Shown one piece after another: positions 14,801 to 28,100 of a stretch of DNA of 64,000 nucleotides (its first letter is position 1; each line of letters opens with the position of its first letter). This DNA comes from Andrena cerasifolii (lineage: Eukaryota > Arthropoda > Insecta > Hymenoptera > Andrenidae), in contig NC_135124.1 in assembly GCF_050908995.1 (NCBI RefSeq), positions 9,920,001-9,984,000 on the forward strand, in the 5' to 3' direction. The notes beneath the pieces were generated by a model that had not been told where the DNA came from, searched no databases, and worked only from the letters and a program-made list of their open reading frames with translations. The position numbers and the translations under genes are program-made.

Positions 14801-16958
14801 AAACACTCTAGAAACACTCTGCACCAACAACTAAGGAATTTAATATTTCTTATTCTCCTCCATTACAAAAGTAACATTTAGAGCGGTTCAGTGACAGTTT
14901 ACTGAATGTGATTTTGGTCCACTGTCCTTTTGAATGTTTTACGTGATAACATTACTCCAGAGCCTTGCTGCTCATTATTGAGGCTTCGCGTAGCAACGAG
15001 TAATCGACGATTCTTAAAATCCACTCAATTCAGAACGTTTTCTTCCGCAAAATGACAAGCCACAAAAAGAATTCGCGCGACCCTCTTTCTCTTTTGATAC
15101 TTGCATCTTCTTTATTGTCTGTCTGTTACGTGTTCAGATCTACTGTAAGCTTCGTCTTTTTAACACATTACTTACCAAGTTATGATAAACAATACCACGA
15201 AGAATTGAATTTTCACGAACGACATCCAATAAACGATAAATCCCATTGTCTATGAAACAGAAATTATTCGATGCACCGGGAAGCCAGACAACGATTGGTA
15301 AGCAATGCATCGGCCGAAAGCTTCCCCAGAATTAAAAATACCGTGTCTCGAACGATCGGTTCTCGATCAAGGGTAATCTAATGAAATGAAATATCCGCTC
15401 AAACACTCGCTGCATATACCCTACTAACTGTTAAAGATTCACTCTGTAAGTAAGTTTTTGTACATATTTATGCGTACGCACATGCAAAGGAACATTTCTC
15501 GCGGTCACGGAGCTAAATTGTGCGACGGTGATGCTGCGTTGCCTTGAATTCCGTGTCGATACAAAAATAAGGGTGAGTTTCTCGGTATATCATACGCTGG
15601 GAACGAACTCGAAAATGGAAAAGTATTCCTCCCGAAGGTACTTGGATTTTATCTTCGACGTTCTACGATCCCCTCTCATTCCCTTGTCCCTTTTCGTCTC
15701 TGCTCTTTTGTAATCGAAATTGACTTCGAGCTATCCTGAAAGCCCTGGCTTGTTAAAAAGTGACTTGCGAGCGTGTCGGTTAAAACCCCCGGATATGACA
15801 GCCAATGGAGACTTCCAGTTCTATCAATTAATCGGTCTTAACCTCTTATATACAAGATTCGTTTTTGTCCTCCGCGTTCATAGAACATCGAGTCGTCGAT
15901 ACGCTATTAACTTTACCGTCTAAGGAATATATCGTTACAAAATCGTCACGCGGATCAAAAAACGCCGGCCCCGTCGCCGACGAGGGTTAAAAAGGATTTC
16001 AACGTGTCGAGACTGCACAATATTACAATGCAACACGATGACGCCCCGTTAAAACAATTACTCCTTTGTATACTTATGTGTATAGCCATCTAAAAAACGT
16101 CCGATCGGGAACAGTGTTTCTCCGTAGATACTGCGACCGTTCATTCCCTCGCAAAAATATCCTTTCAAAATTACATCCGTGTCTGACCGTCTTGCGGGTG
16201 AAAAGAAAAAACGCACGGGGTAACGCGCGAAAGTGTGTTCGTGGTTCTCGGGATCGGAACACCGGATCGACGGTTCTAATTTGTTGCGTTACACGCGACT
16301 AAGTATTCGAAGTACAAACACCACCCTCGTTTTCCTCCCTGTCACGCACCCTACTGGAGAACTGTGTCAGAGAAAGTCATCGACAATCTACTATCGGCTG
16401 CTTTATTCCGTCGACGCATCTACAAACAATTTTTCACGCGGTAGATTCGCTTCTCCCATTTATAACAACCTGCATCTGTGAGCTGTGTGATTTTTTTTTC
16501 TTTTAATGAAACAGTATATCTAGAGTTGTTAATCCCCCGTTGCCCCGGCAGGAAGGGAATATACACAACAATCAATTTCAATCGTTCCACGTCACTTTCG
16601 CACCGTGCAGTTCTGCCCTCTACGTGATTACTTCTTTTTGCAATCTTGATATTGAATATCAAAAGGCTGTAGAAATTCGAAGCACCGGAAAGAATGTATT
16701 TTTACATTTGCCCTAGTTCGTAACATACAGAGTAAATTAAATTCTGCACAGAAGAAGTAGCGTGGAACAAGTATATCGGTATATCGGTCGTCCTCGATCA
16801 CAAACGCAACGGACATCAATATCGAGTCTTCAACAGCTTCTTCAGCATCATCCCTTAGAGCTTCAGCCTCGAGGATACTGCCCCCGACAAGCACGAATCC
16901 CGAACGCAGTGCAGTTTCGTGATCTAAGTTGACTCATCTAGCGATCCATGGACGTGGA

Positions 16959-17184
16959 TCATCGGCACTGTTTCTGCTCGGTTGCAACAGAGTTCAAGCT
17001 CCCAACAGACTTCTTGGACGATCTCTTCCCCTCTATTTTCGTGGCTCCGCTGCTATCGGAGCTCTTGGCCAGCCGGCAGGACCTGCTGTTGGCCTTCTGA
17101 TCCTTGCTCGACTCCGTGACTTTGTCCAGCTCAGACATCGCCTCCTGTATGGCGTTCTCCAGCTGCATGTTCAATTTACGACTT
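16959..17184 (-). CDS. sba: sba terminal coding exon: C-terminal helix and stop
   Basis: The acceptor is GTTTCTTTTTCTAG before AAGTCGTAAATTG. One base completes the AAA codon started by AGGAA of the PWWP exon, giving FRKSRKLNMQ. The exon then encodes LENAIQEAMSELDKVTESS, matching the family's LEAAIHEAMSELDK helix after the PWWP. Next come ~45 Ser/Lys-rich residues and a TGA stop at 16961-16959. The spliced junction reproduces the conserved RKxxKLN...AIxEAMSELDK order, which is strong support for the join. The tail after the helix is longer than I would expect from vertebrate MBD5 and shows no recognised domain. Confidence 0.92.
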
Positions 17185-20100
17185 CTAGAAAAAGAAACGG
17201 GAGCCACGAGGAAATCGTGGGATTAGACGTGGCGGACACCCAGCACAATTGGAGACAGTATCAGCGAGCAACAGCTAAGCCGCGATAACATCTAGTGCTC
17301 TATGCAGCTACTTCGCTACTTTGCTGACTGGTGGTGACTGGGAGAATACACAGTCACTGCTCTCGAATCGGTGGTTGATTGATTTGTAATGTGATAAGGA
17401 GGAAATACCCTTTACGCGCCGCGAAAGTAGCTCCGTTACACGTAACTTGAGATTCATTGATTGTCCAAGAGGACACGGGAATCTTGGCACTCTTGGAACG
17501 TCAATTTTTGCTTTCGAGTATTTTTGGCAACGCGGTAATGTTTGTAGATCTCCATCGCTTAGAATAGGAAGAAACAGATTTCTTTAAAGTTAGAGTTCTG
17601 TCGCTAGAAATTTTGGTGCCTTAAATTTCAAAAGACTTCTGTCCGTGGCAGCTTTGTGCGCGTGATCCACTGAAGCAGATTTTAGTATATCAAAGACACA
17701 TTGAATCGGATAAATAATTCGTGGCTCTTTTGAACGACGACCAATAAACCCTCGATTTGGTTCAATGCATTTAAATATCTGGCTGTCGATTCCTACCTAA
17801 GCGGATTACAAACGGCGAATAACGTCGTTAAAAGATTTCCAAGCCTTGAAAGCTCGTCACGCTCGTTCCTCTTTTTTAATATTTTAAACCGTGCACCTAC
17901 TGATCGATTGCAATTCGCCGCGGATTTCAGTAATATTTCACCGATGGCCATTGATTTCCGTGCGAACGTGTGAACATTTCTTATACAAACGTGACACGCT
18001 ACGGGGAGCATACCGAAGACAGAATAAACGAGTTATATTAAAACACCAATAACTAAGCGAGATAAATAAAATTGCGCATGTATTTTATAGAGGGTAGATT
18101 GAAATGCGCAACTGCGAATAAAGAGTCAGAGCAAAAGCGTTCTTCAATTAAAGGCCTTCTAAAAGGGTACTTTAAAAGCTTTCTACTGTTAAAAGGATAT
18201 TGCGAAATGAAAAATCGCAGCTACGCAAAGGTTTCTCTTAAATTGTCACAGAGACTCGATATCATTGGCTGTTGGTTTGTTAATAAATGCCGTGCGAAAC
18301 GGATCCATTAATGAGTAAAAATAATACGGATACGAAATAAATGCCAACAGTTTCATGGATCCACTTTGCAATGCATTTATCAGTTTTATTTCGTTTAGAA
18401 TACCTTTTACGTGTTTCAGGTACAGTTGGACAAACGATAATGAAATACGAAACGGAATTACGTTTTTATAAAGCCCTTATTTTTTACCGGAGTCATACAT
18501 ATTCACGACACGATCCGCGGTGTAAATTTTACTACGGTCGTAGGATAGAATTATTCCATCAAACTGATCCTCGTGCAAGGACAGAATTACAAATTTTGCA
18601 ACATGTATCGTCTCAAAATGTTTCAGTACAATCACACGATATTGCCATAAGTACATGTTAGATTTAAAAATACCGCAAAAAGACTTCCAAGCGTGAAAAT
18701 TTACGTGGAGCGTTTCGTAAGTCATCGTCGTCGGTCCTCGCGACACCCACCGTCCCTAAGAGGGCTTCGATACTTGGTATCTGATACTTAATCCCCGAAC
18801 GAGGTGGTACGACTCACTTCCTAAACTTTTTTCGCGCACGGTGGTGCGCCTCGAGGCCTTCGGAGAGGGACTTGAGAGCCTTGACCTCGACCTGGGTCCG
18901 ACCGCCCCCGCCCCCGTACCAACGGACCCAAACCGTCCCCGGTGGGCCCAAAGACTCGACCTTGCCCGGCCAGGCCGAACTTCCTCTTGTGGCGCCCCAT
19001 ACGAGCTCACCCACTTCCAGTTTCCTCGGGCTCTTCTCCTCTGACTTTGCCTCGGCTACTAGGGGTACCAAACAAGGCACGATATTTTTCTTTCGGTTCT
19101 CTACACTTTCTCTGCTTGTTTTCGCGCTGCTTTCTTCAGGCCCCGGCAGATGATTTCGACACGATCGTGAACGCGGTGAGAACAAAGTTAGGTCTGAGGA
19201 AGCAGGACGAACGTCGCGGGATCGCGGATCAATTAAAATCAAATATTCCTAGGTTGTTCATTGCTTCATTAGTCGTCGAAACTTTTCGAAATACTTTTCA
19301 AATTCCAATCAACACTGTCTGATACTTCCAGCTGATGACCGTAAGTCGTGTCTTTTTTGGGACTTCGCGAGGGATCTGAGAGCATCAGTAGTGGTTCCAA
19401 AGCGGTTCGACTTGCGCGTAGAAGTTTCAGACAGTGCTTACTGCAAGAATCTGGCCGGTGGGAACATCAGCAATCTTAAGACGTTGCTGCGGGAGCTACA
19501 GCTCTATTTTTTTTCTCTTGAATATCAAGCGAACTTCGGTACAACCTTTCGCAGCTCGGTTATTAGTAGCAGGGACACTGCAACCGCTTCGAGTAAGTGT
19601 CTTCGCGACACGATCCCGCCAACGTTCGTCTAATTAAAATCATGTGTTAAGTTTGACCAGAAGGTGCAGCGCATAACAGCGAAATAAGTATGCTCTTGGT
19701 GCGTGCCTTATGGATGGGGCTGCCCCTGAACTTCCTAATTCATAATACCACTACGTTTCTATTATTAGGAATGTACGTTTTTGAAATGTGCTCCTTGCTC
19801 GCGCGTGTGCTCGTTAAAAAATTGATTAGTAGCTTCATTCAGATGGTGGTAGGCGAGATCAGTGGCGAAATGAGAGTATCGGGTGAGTCGAGCACATGCA
19901 ATGAATTCCCGTCGTTCGTCTCTCCGTTCGCAGTAATCCGGCGGACTTATCGCGCGATACATTCTTCTACGTTTCGGGTGGCGCGATTTTAATATTCCCC
20001 CTCTGCTGGCGTTTGAATGGATCATAAACGACAAGCCGCGCGAATTCGTCGGGCGATAATTTCTCCGTTATTTGAACGGTTTTGGACAGCGAACGCTCGT

Positions 20101-22142
20101 GGACCGTAAACTTCGGGCTATCGTTCTGAACGCGTGATAAAGACGAGGATTTACGCGACAAATTCTCGCGACTGTACAGTGGATGTCCTCGGGGTTTTGA
20201 CGCCTCCCAGGACGAGAACGCGGCGATCCCTGTCCAGGATTATGCACATGCGACATGTGAAACGTGTGAGGGTGATTATGTACAAGAAATACCGCGGCAA
20301 ATAAACCGGTGAGCCACACCCGCGCTGAAATGAACGTGTGTGACTGAAGCCCCTTTCAATGGCACGTGACAATTGTGTGAACAATGGTATTAACAAACCT
20401 GACAGCCAATTAGTAGAAACAAGAAAAAAAAAACGCAACAAATCCTTCCGGTGAATATTATTTACAATTTATTAATCGAACGTCACCGTCGTTACTTTCG
20501 TGTAGCAAGCATCGAGTCTCTCTTAGGTTTGATGAGGATCAAAAATGTTTAGTAGTGACGTCACTTACCTGCTTCGAGCTCTAGTGAAAAATGTTAAGGT
20601 CTGTTTTTTTTTTGCTTTCGACACCGACAATCTTTATCCATTTCCGATCGGGGACGGAAATACGCGCAAATGAATTTTGAGACGTTGTATTTTCCTTTGG
20701 CCCTCAAAGGTGCGAAATTGAAAAGGAATATTTTGGTCCGTTATCTTTGAGAATAAATTTTAGGATAACAGTGGTAGATTTAGAGGTTTCGTTGCGAATT
20801 TATATTCATCGCTCCAAAGACTGACTAGCGCTTATTAATGAGTGGTTGGAAAAGTATTCCCTTTCATGTTTCTGAGGACCAATACTTTGTGCCAATTAAT
20901 TAAGCCAAATGTTACACTGGTTTTTGGTTTCTTTCCGCGTCAATTTCGAGATGAATCAATTTTTAACGTCGCTTAAGAAGCATTACCAAAGCAATCACGA
21001 TGCAACAAGCCCTAATTGGCCCATGCAGCTGTGCCGTAATGCATGCAGCAAACGAGTAATGATAAGCAACACATACACCCAGGACATGCAAGTTAGTGAG
21101 GCGGTGTATAACGTAAGGACATGCATTGTTCGATAAAATATGAAAGCCATATGGAGAAAACTTGGCGTATTGAAACGTAGATCCCTAAATTATTACTAGT
21201 CTAATGATCGATATTGCTAGAGCCGGAAGCACTCTTAACAATAACATTCACTATAGAGCAAACGTCGACGACTAGCAAAGTGAAATCATTAATTCATAAA
21301 TTAAGTTGAAAGCATTCTAATTGCAATTATCATTCACATTGCTCCCCGTCGAGGTACTACTATGATGTACCATTTTGATAAATTAACTTTTATAATAATA
21401 GAACATTATCTCTTCGAAACAAAATTTCTCCAGTAAACATTGTAATGTCTATTTGAGTCAAGTCTGATAAAATGCCGTTCGAAACACAGTACATCTTTAA
21501 TAATTCAGTAAATTTAATCGTTCTAAGAAGTGATTAACGTGGTTGCTACAATTTATCCATTATCAAAGTTTATTATCAAAATATGGTTCAATACTGGTTT
21601 AGTCTGAATAATAATTCGATACAGTTTATGCAACTAAGGTACGATTAACGTCTAAGAATACCATACAATACTGACCATCTTGGTCTTCATGCAGGGTGGA
21701 ATGCATGGAATGGATGGAGTCCAGCTTTCGCTTGATTCCGCGGCCGAGGGCATGCTCCCTGCCCTCGCACCTCACTGTGCTCACCACACCTTCCGCTTGC
21801 TTCAACGTCTCTGTCGTATAGATCTGTCAAATACAACTCGATCAACTCAGGCACAAGCCTACCAAGTCGCATGCTAATTAATCACTTCAATCTAACCGAC
21901 CGCCAAATCGCTCGTTTCACTTTCGCTAAAAGCCATCTCTTTTTATTATTTTCCCTCGGGCAAGATCCTCATCATTCTTTCGACCGAGCGTGAAAAAACA
22001 TAAGTTGTGAACTTAAAGATATCAAAGAAATGAACAGAACATAATCTACTGAAAGATAATGACTTCTTGACTCTATCGGATAGCACACGTACGAACGATG
22101 GGCGAACATGACACCGCGGTGAATTTTTAAAGAGAGAGAGAC

Positions 22143-22179
<37 letters not shown>

Positions 22180-25100
22180 ACTTACATTTTCTACGCTATC
22201 GATGGCCGAACGAAAATGGCACGTACAAAAAAAGATATCATTCTTTCGTTGCATGCAAACGAAAACTGTGAATACCAACGAGACAAAAATCCAAACTCTG
22301 ATTACGCATGCCCATCGCAAGGAACTCTCCCGTTTCTTTCGATCAATTAGGAAAATGTACATCAGACAACTTTCGGCAGAAAGATATTGTTTAGCAAAAA
22401 TTTATTTTTTCTCTCTGTTTGCTATTATAAAGAGTCGTGATTATTATTTCCTTTTTTTTTTGTTTGTTGTCGTCATTTAGCAATCCGTTAACACACGATT
22501 GATCATACAAGATACATTATTGCAATGTACAACTTTTAAATAATAACGCTAAAAAAGCGACGAGCCCCGCGGGCCCGACCCACAAAAAGTATCTGCACGT
22601 TAAAAAATCAATAACGTTAAATACAAACTAATTACAAACTTAATAGTATCATTTTGGAAACACGTTAATAGGCCCTCGCGGGAAGGGGAATGCCACTGAT
22701 GATTTTCACCGAATTGGAAATGTACAAAATTAATCGATACGACCCGTACGAAAGAAAGATGCTCACTCCTCCGACGATGAGTCTGTCTCCTCACCGTCGT
22801 CAGCCTCTTGCGCGTACACGAACTGATTGTAAACGTATGGATTTATATAGGCCTGCTTAGCGGGTGAATAATTAACGACAGCAATCCCATTAGAATCAGA
22901 CCTGTAATTGTACAAGTGCGGGTAAAGGCCGGGCGGTGCGGCGATACCGACGCCGACAAACTTTTGATAATCATCATTCTGCGAGTAGTATGGTACGCCG
23001 ACTGTCTGGCCGTCCAAAGCAGGCTTCTCTTCTGCATTTTGTTCCGCGTCGTCTTGCTCTACGACATGCTGTACAACCTGCGAGTCTATCTGATCGGTCT
23101 CCACGCAAGGCTTGCCGTCGAATTTACTCTGCGGCAGCATGGTGTAATGCGCGTGGTCTGGCACTAAGGTTTGCTGTCGATAAACGTTTGCATTGGGAAC
23201 GTAGTGCTGGCTATGATAGAGGATCGGCTGATAATGACCGTGACCTACAACCGGCAACGTATTGCCGTCCATCTCCGTATAAGAGACATCCGTCGTGTCT
23301 TTAGTAACGCTTAGCTGGTCTTCAACGGGGGAGTGGTCCATTGTGTCTGAATATATGGAATGATTTGGTGATGATGTGTCCATATGCTCCTGTGAGTCAG
23401 CGTATGTGTTTTCGGGGTGTGTCGTATCGGCTGGCTGGTGCATGTCTGTTAGGGTTAGATGACGGTTGACCTGCTCTACATGGGTACCAACCTGGATCCC
23501 AGTAGTCACCGTCGATTCCACATAAGTCTTGCCATGGAGACCCGGCTGACTAAGCGTTATCTCCTTCGTGGCGATACCCTGAATCCTCCAGTCCTCAGAC
23601 GCCACTGGCACGTCGCCTGAGTCCGGTTCGCTGCTGGACACGCAATGAACCATTGGCTGAAACGGCGAATAAGTATTTAACATCGTAGACATAAAGGGCG
23701 TAAAAATTCATCCCGATTGAAAATTCGAAGATCAATAAGCGCTGTATATAATATACTCAAACGTTCGGTATTACCGTGGACGATGAATGATGTCTAGCTG
23801 TAATGGGTGGCGCTGGTGAAGCTGCTCCATGGGTCGTGGTGTCCACAGCGGGGCTGTTGGACCTCTGGCTGTTCCCTGGGCTATGCGTCGTGGTGTCTGG
23901 AGGGGATCCCTGCCTCATCATGGCTGATTGAGCCATGTTCGCCTGGTTGCCAGCAGTCTGCGTCGAAACAGAGTGCCTCGCCATCAGCGGACTGTGCTGG
24001 TCGCTCTGTTGAGCAGTTTTCTCCACGACGGTCGTGCTACTGCTGGCTAGAACGTACTGCTGCTGTTCAACGTTCTGATCCGAAGACGGTGAATTGACGC
24101 TACTCTTGGGGGAAGTCGGTGCCTTTCCTTGAATCATGCCAGAGCTCAAGATGTACTGATTATGATCGATGTTCATGGAAGGATCGACAGCCGCCCCGTT
24201 CGAAGCAGCAGCTTGAAAGTTAGGTATCTGGTTGTTGGACACCATAGTTGTCTGCTGCTGCACGATCGTCGTGTTCTGTTGGACGTACGTGGTGTTCTGC
24301 TGATTGGGAGCCGACGAGACGGCGATGTTCTGTGCGGTACCGCAAGGCACCATCAAAGTCTGCCCGTTCATCTGTATGAATTCTTGCTGGCCCTGCATGT
24401 TAGATGGACGAACCTGCGAGGCGTTGAACGTCACTTGCTGATTCGGGCTAACGTTCGCCACTATTGGGCTCAGCTGGTTTCCAAATGACGTGGTTCCGTT
24501 CACTAAGAACTGGCCACTGTTAGGTGATAGGAATTGCGCGCCAGGGCTATGCTGTTGAATGATCTTCCCACCAGTTGCTTGCGGCGCACGAATTACCATA
24601 CCGGCAGGGCCAGCTGCCAAGATGCTTTGGCTGGGGTTGAAGATTCCGCTGTGACTCTGCACCGGGGTTAACACGTTCTGACCGTTCACGTTCTGTATCT
24701 GCAGCTGCATTCCGATATTCCCGGTGTCTTGCAACAGGGTGGCCGTCCCGTCAGCGGACATGACCATGCTTCCTATGCCAGGGACGATGAATTGCTGAAT
24801 GGTGGGGAAATTTTGAACCATCCCAGCAGCTCCGTTTAGCAGATTCACTGGCTGGAGGAGATTTATTTGCTGAGTTGGTTGGGGATTCGTGATGATTTGC
24901 TGAGCGTTGAACTGCGCCGACGTTGCGCCAGCTTGCCCGTTCATTACCAGTTGGGCTGGCGCGCCACCTTTCCCTGGGACGATGGTCAACGCCTGCAGCA
25001 TCGGCCCGCCTATGCTCTGAGTCTGAAAGTTCTGCTGCGCGAAGTTCGACTGCGACTGCATCAACATGCCAGCGTTCTGTTGGGACGAGGCGATGTGCAG

Positions 25101-28100
25101 CATCGAGGCTACTGTCTGAGGGTTCGCCTTTCGTTTCTTATACGCTTTCTTTTTGCTCATCGCCGACTCTGGCGACAGAAGGCCTGGCTGCCTGTTCACC
25201 AATCCCTGGTTCGCGTTCACGTTCCTTTGGACGTCCTGGTTCGCGTCTAGGATCGACTGGGCGTTCTGTATTACGTTACCAGTAGCGACGGTCAGATGAG
25301 GTATCTGAACGTTCTGCCCTATACTGTCCATCGTCATCATACTGGGCTGAATGAGTACAGGTGTCTGAATAGTGTTCACCAGCACGGTCGGTTGTCCTAT
25401 AACCTGCTGAGCCACGCCTACCGCGGGGATCACCTGACTCACAGCCCCCGTTACACTGGTGACCATAGGCGACACCGACAACGGTGGCATAGAATTCGAG
25501 TTAGATATGATCTTCGGTGGCGGAGGCGCCATCACGCCGTTGATACCTGACCCCGTGCTAGCCATTATGAGCTGACCACCGCTGGACACCAGTATATGAC
25601 CAGGAGGCAAGGTGGACCCAGCAGGATGCTTGAGTATTCCACCAGAAGTGAGAACATTGTGAACCTGAACGTTGGACTGGGGATGCTGATGTGGCTGTTG
25701 ATGCTGCTGTTGATTCTGCGGATGCACCGGCGAGCTGGTACTGGCCTGAGGTACTTGTATGCTACTGACCACGCTCTGCACCATCTCCAGTGGTGACTTC
25801 GAGACGCTTATCGCCATCGATGGTTGACTGATCGGCAGAGGGGAGTGCGTAGTAATAGCAGTGGTTTGTACGTTCGTTAAAGCTGTCGGCGGTGCCTGGT
25901 GCTGAGGTTTGTTGGATAGTATGTCTGGTATGGCAGGATTCGGTATCCCAGAAGGCGTGTTAATCGAAACAGTGGCGGTATTCGCCCTACCGGCTAGGAC
26001 AGACGTGATGGTGTTGCTGCTAACAGTGTGCCCACTCGCCATGGTAGTTATCACTGACGATGCACCACTGAAATGGTTCATCGGTACCCTCGTGACAGCA
26101 TTCACGGTATGTGGGTGTGGCTGGTAGCCATCCAGTGACGACTGTCTCGTAGTTTGCCTTTTCGTTACTTGAGGCGTCGTCATGCTGTCCGAGGCGGAGG
26201 AGGATGTCTGCAAAGAGGACGTACACGCAGGAACGCCAGTGGAACACGTTGTAGCAGAGCAAGGGGTTTCTGAACGTTGCTCCTGTACACTGCTCATCGA
26301 AGATTGCGATGGTTGCTGGGCCTGAGGCGTTAGAGGCTGAGACAACATCTGACCAGACGTGGCGTGCGAATGAGGTGTCGGTGGTTGCGAATAACTATGC
26401 GGCGTGGAGGGCTGCGATGAAATAAGACTCTGTGGCGTTGCTGGCTGCGATATGCCAGGTGTTGACGAGGCTGCCGTGTCCGAATTTGCTGGGCTATTCG
26501 TTCCAATGGGAGATCCGTGACTAGTGCTCACGGTACCACCTTGGATCGGTCTCGAATCAGCCTGCTGTTGGTTAGTTTGGAACTGTTCTCCAAACGTGGA
26601 CGACGTGACAGGGTCGTCGCGTTGATCTGAATGCATCAGGTACTGGCGTTGCATTTGTTGCTTATACTGATCCAGCGCGTACGAGTGAGTGTCGGCACTA
26701 GTGACGCAGCCCTGACAGGGACTGCTCTCCGAGTCTGTCCCACCGTTGCTCGACGTGGGCGTCATGCTACTGTGGACGACGACGGGCGAGGTCGCGTGAT
26801 TCTTCACAGAGTTGAACGTCGACGTACTAGTTGGGCTGGCTCCAGAGGAAGGCTTTGGTTGTGGAAGATAAGCGTTATTGGGTATGTGCGAACCGTGACT
26901 GGTCTGCGGTGTTTTCGAGTTGTTCACCATCCCCACTTGCGAGCTGCTGACGCCAGTTTGCCTGGATATCGTGCTGTTCAACAGAGCAGTCTGCTGCGCG
27001 AGATAACCGCTGGGGTCCTCCAAGAACGATGGACCACTGCTGTTGACAGTGGAGCCTATCTGATTACTATTCTGCTGACTTTTCTCGTTGAACTCGTCGA
27101 TTGGACTCGACGCCGATTGATCGAGGCTGTTGTTCCTGACGTCCGTAACGCTGTGCTGCCGTTGTTTCTTCACCATCACCTTGCTGGACTTGGCCTTTTT
27201 GCGCGCCACCTCGTCGGTCCAGGTGGTGGCTTGTGGAATGTGATGGTGCAGAGGCGGGACACGGTCGAAGGAGTTGCACGTGATATTCTGAACAGTGACG
27301 AGGGGAGGCTGGTGAGAGCCCGATGCTGGTCGATTCTGCTGCCATGGAGGTGTCCTCGAGGTGAAATGCATGTTACCGGGCTGCCCGTATGGTCCCATAC
27401 CAGATTGTGCTTCGACAGTGTGATTGGTGTTCGGGCTCCTTCCCGCTATGTTAGACAAAGCGTATTGCTGCTGATGTTTGACATCAGTAGTAGTTCCCTT
27501 AGAGGCATCGAAGTTCCTCACGGGATACTGGACCTGATCCTGGCCGTACATTCGTTGCACGTTTTCGTGTGAATTATTCGGCAGGTTGCCATTTTGAACA
27601 ACGTGGTGTCGTTGCATAGTATGGTTATGCAACAAGAGCTGTTGTTGCTGCTGCTGCTGCATTTGCTTCGCGTTTAGATCCTCATCCGTGACAGAAGGTG
27701 CACGAACGTGTCTGTTTTGAACATCAGCTGTGCCGATAGTGTTCATCACGGAAACAGGAACCTGTTGCTGCATGACATCTAGCGAATGATGGCTGAACTG
27801 TTGATTAGGATACTGAGGCTGGACGCACACTTGAGGTACTTGTTGTTGATGTGGCTGCTGCTGTTGCTGTTGCTGCTGCAACTGCTGTATCTGCATTTGA
27901 AAGTGATCCGTCGGTTGTGCCTGCATCACGTGCTGATTAGGCTGGTGCTGAGGCTGCTGTTGCATCTGATGCTGGTGAAGCTGATGCAACTGTGGGTGAA
28001 GAACAGGTTGTGACGATACTTGCGACGGTTGCATGTGATGCACGTAATTCTCCGACGGATGCTGTGGATTGTACGTCACTGGCTGTTGGTCAACTTCCTG

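Larger units (their letters stand above)
11450..16958 (-). other. probable long 3' UTR of the sba-like gene
   Basis: No coding frame with splice or family support follows the stop at 16959. From about 11.45 to 16.95 kb the sequence is more AT-rich, with many short homopolymer runs and fewer of the CpG-dense blocks seen below 11 kb. On the minus strand, AATAAA at about 11474-11469 is followed by a GT-rich stretch, a reasonable distal polyadenylation signal. Other AATAAA copies (for example near 14446) could give shorter 3' ends. The boundaries are inferred. Confidence 0.4.

Noticed and set aside
23692..23757. ATG at 23692 as a start for a separate gene encoding the acidic segment
   Set aside because: A strong acceptor at 23657 and phase-0 joining to the Q-rich exon make it intron sequence of the same gene.
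26631..27572. 313-codon plus-strand open frame
   Set aside because: It is an antisense shadow of the Q-rich exon, where CAG-type codons leave the opposite strand open.
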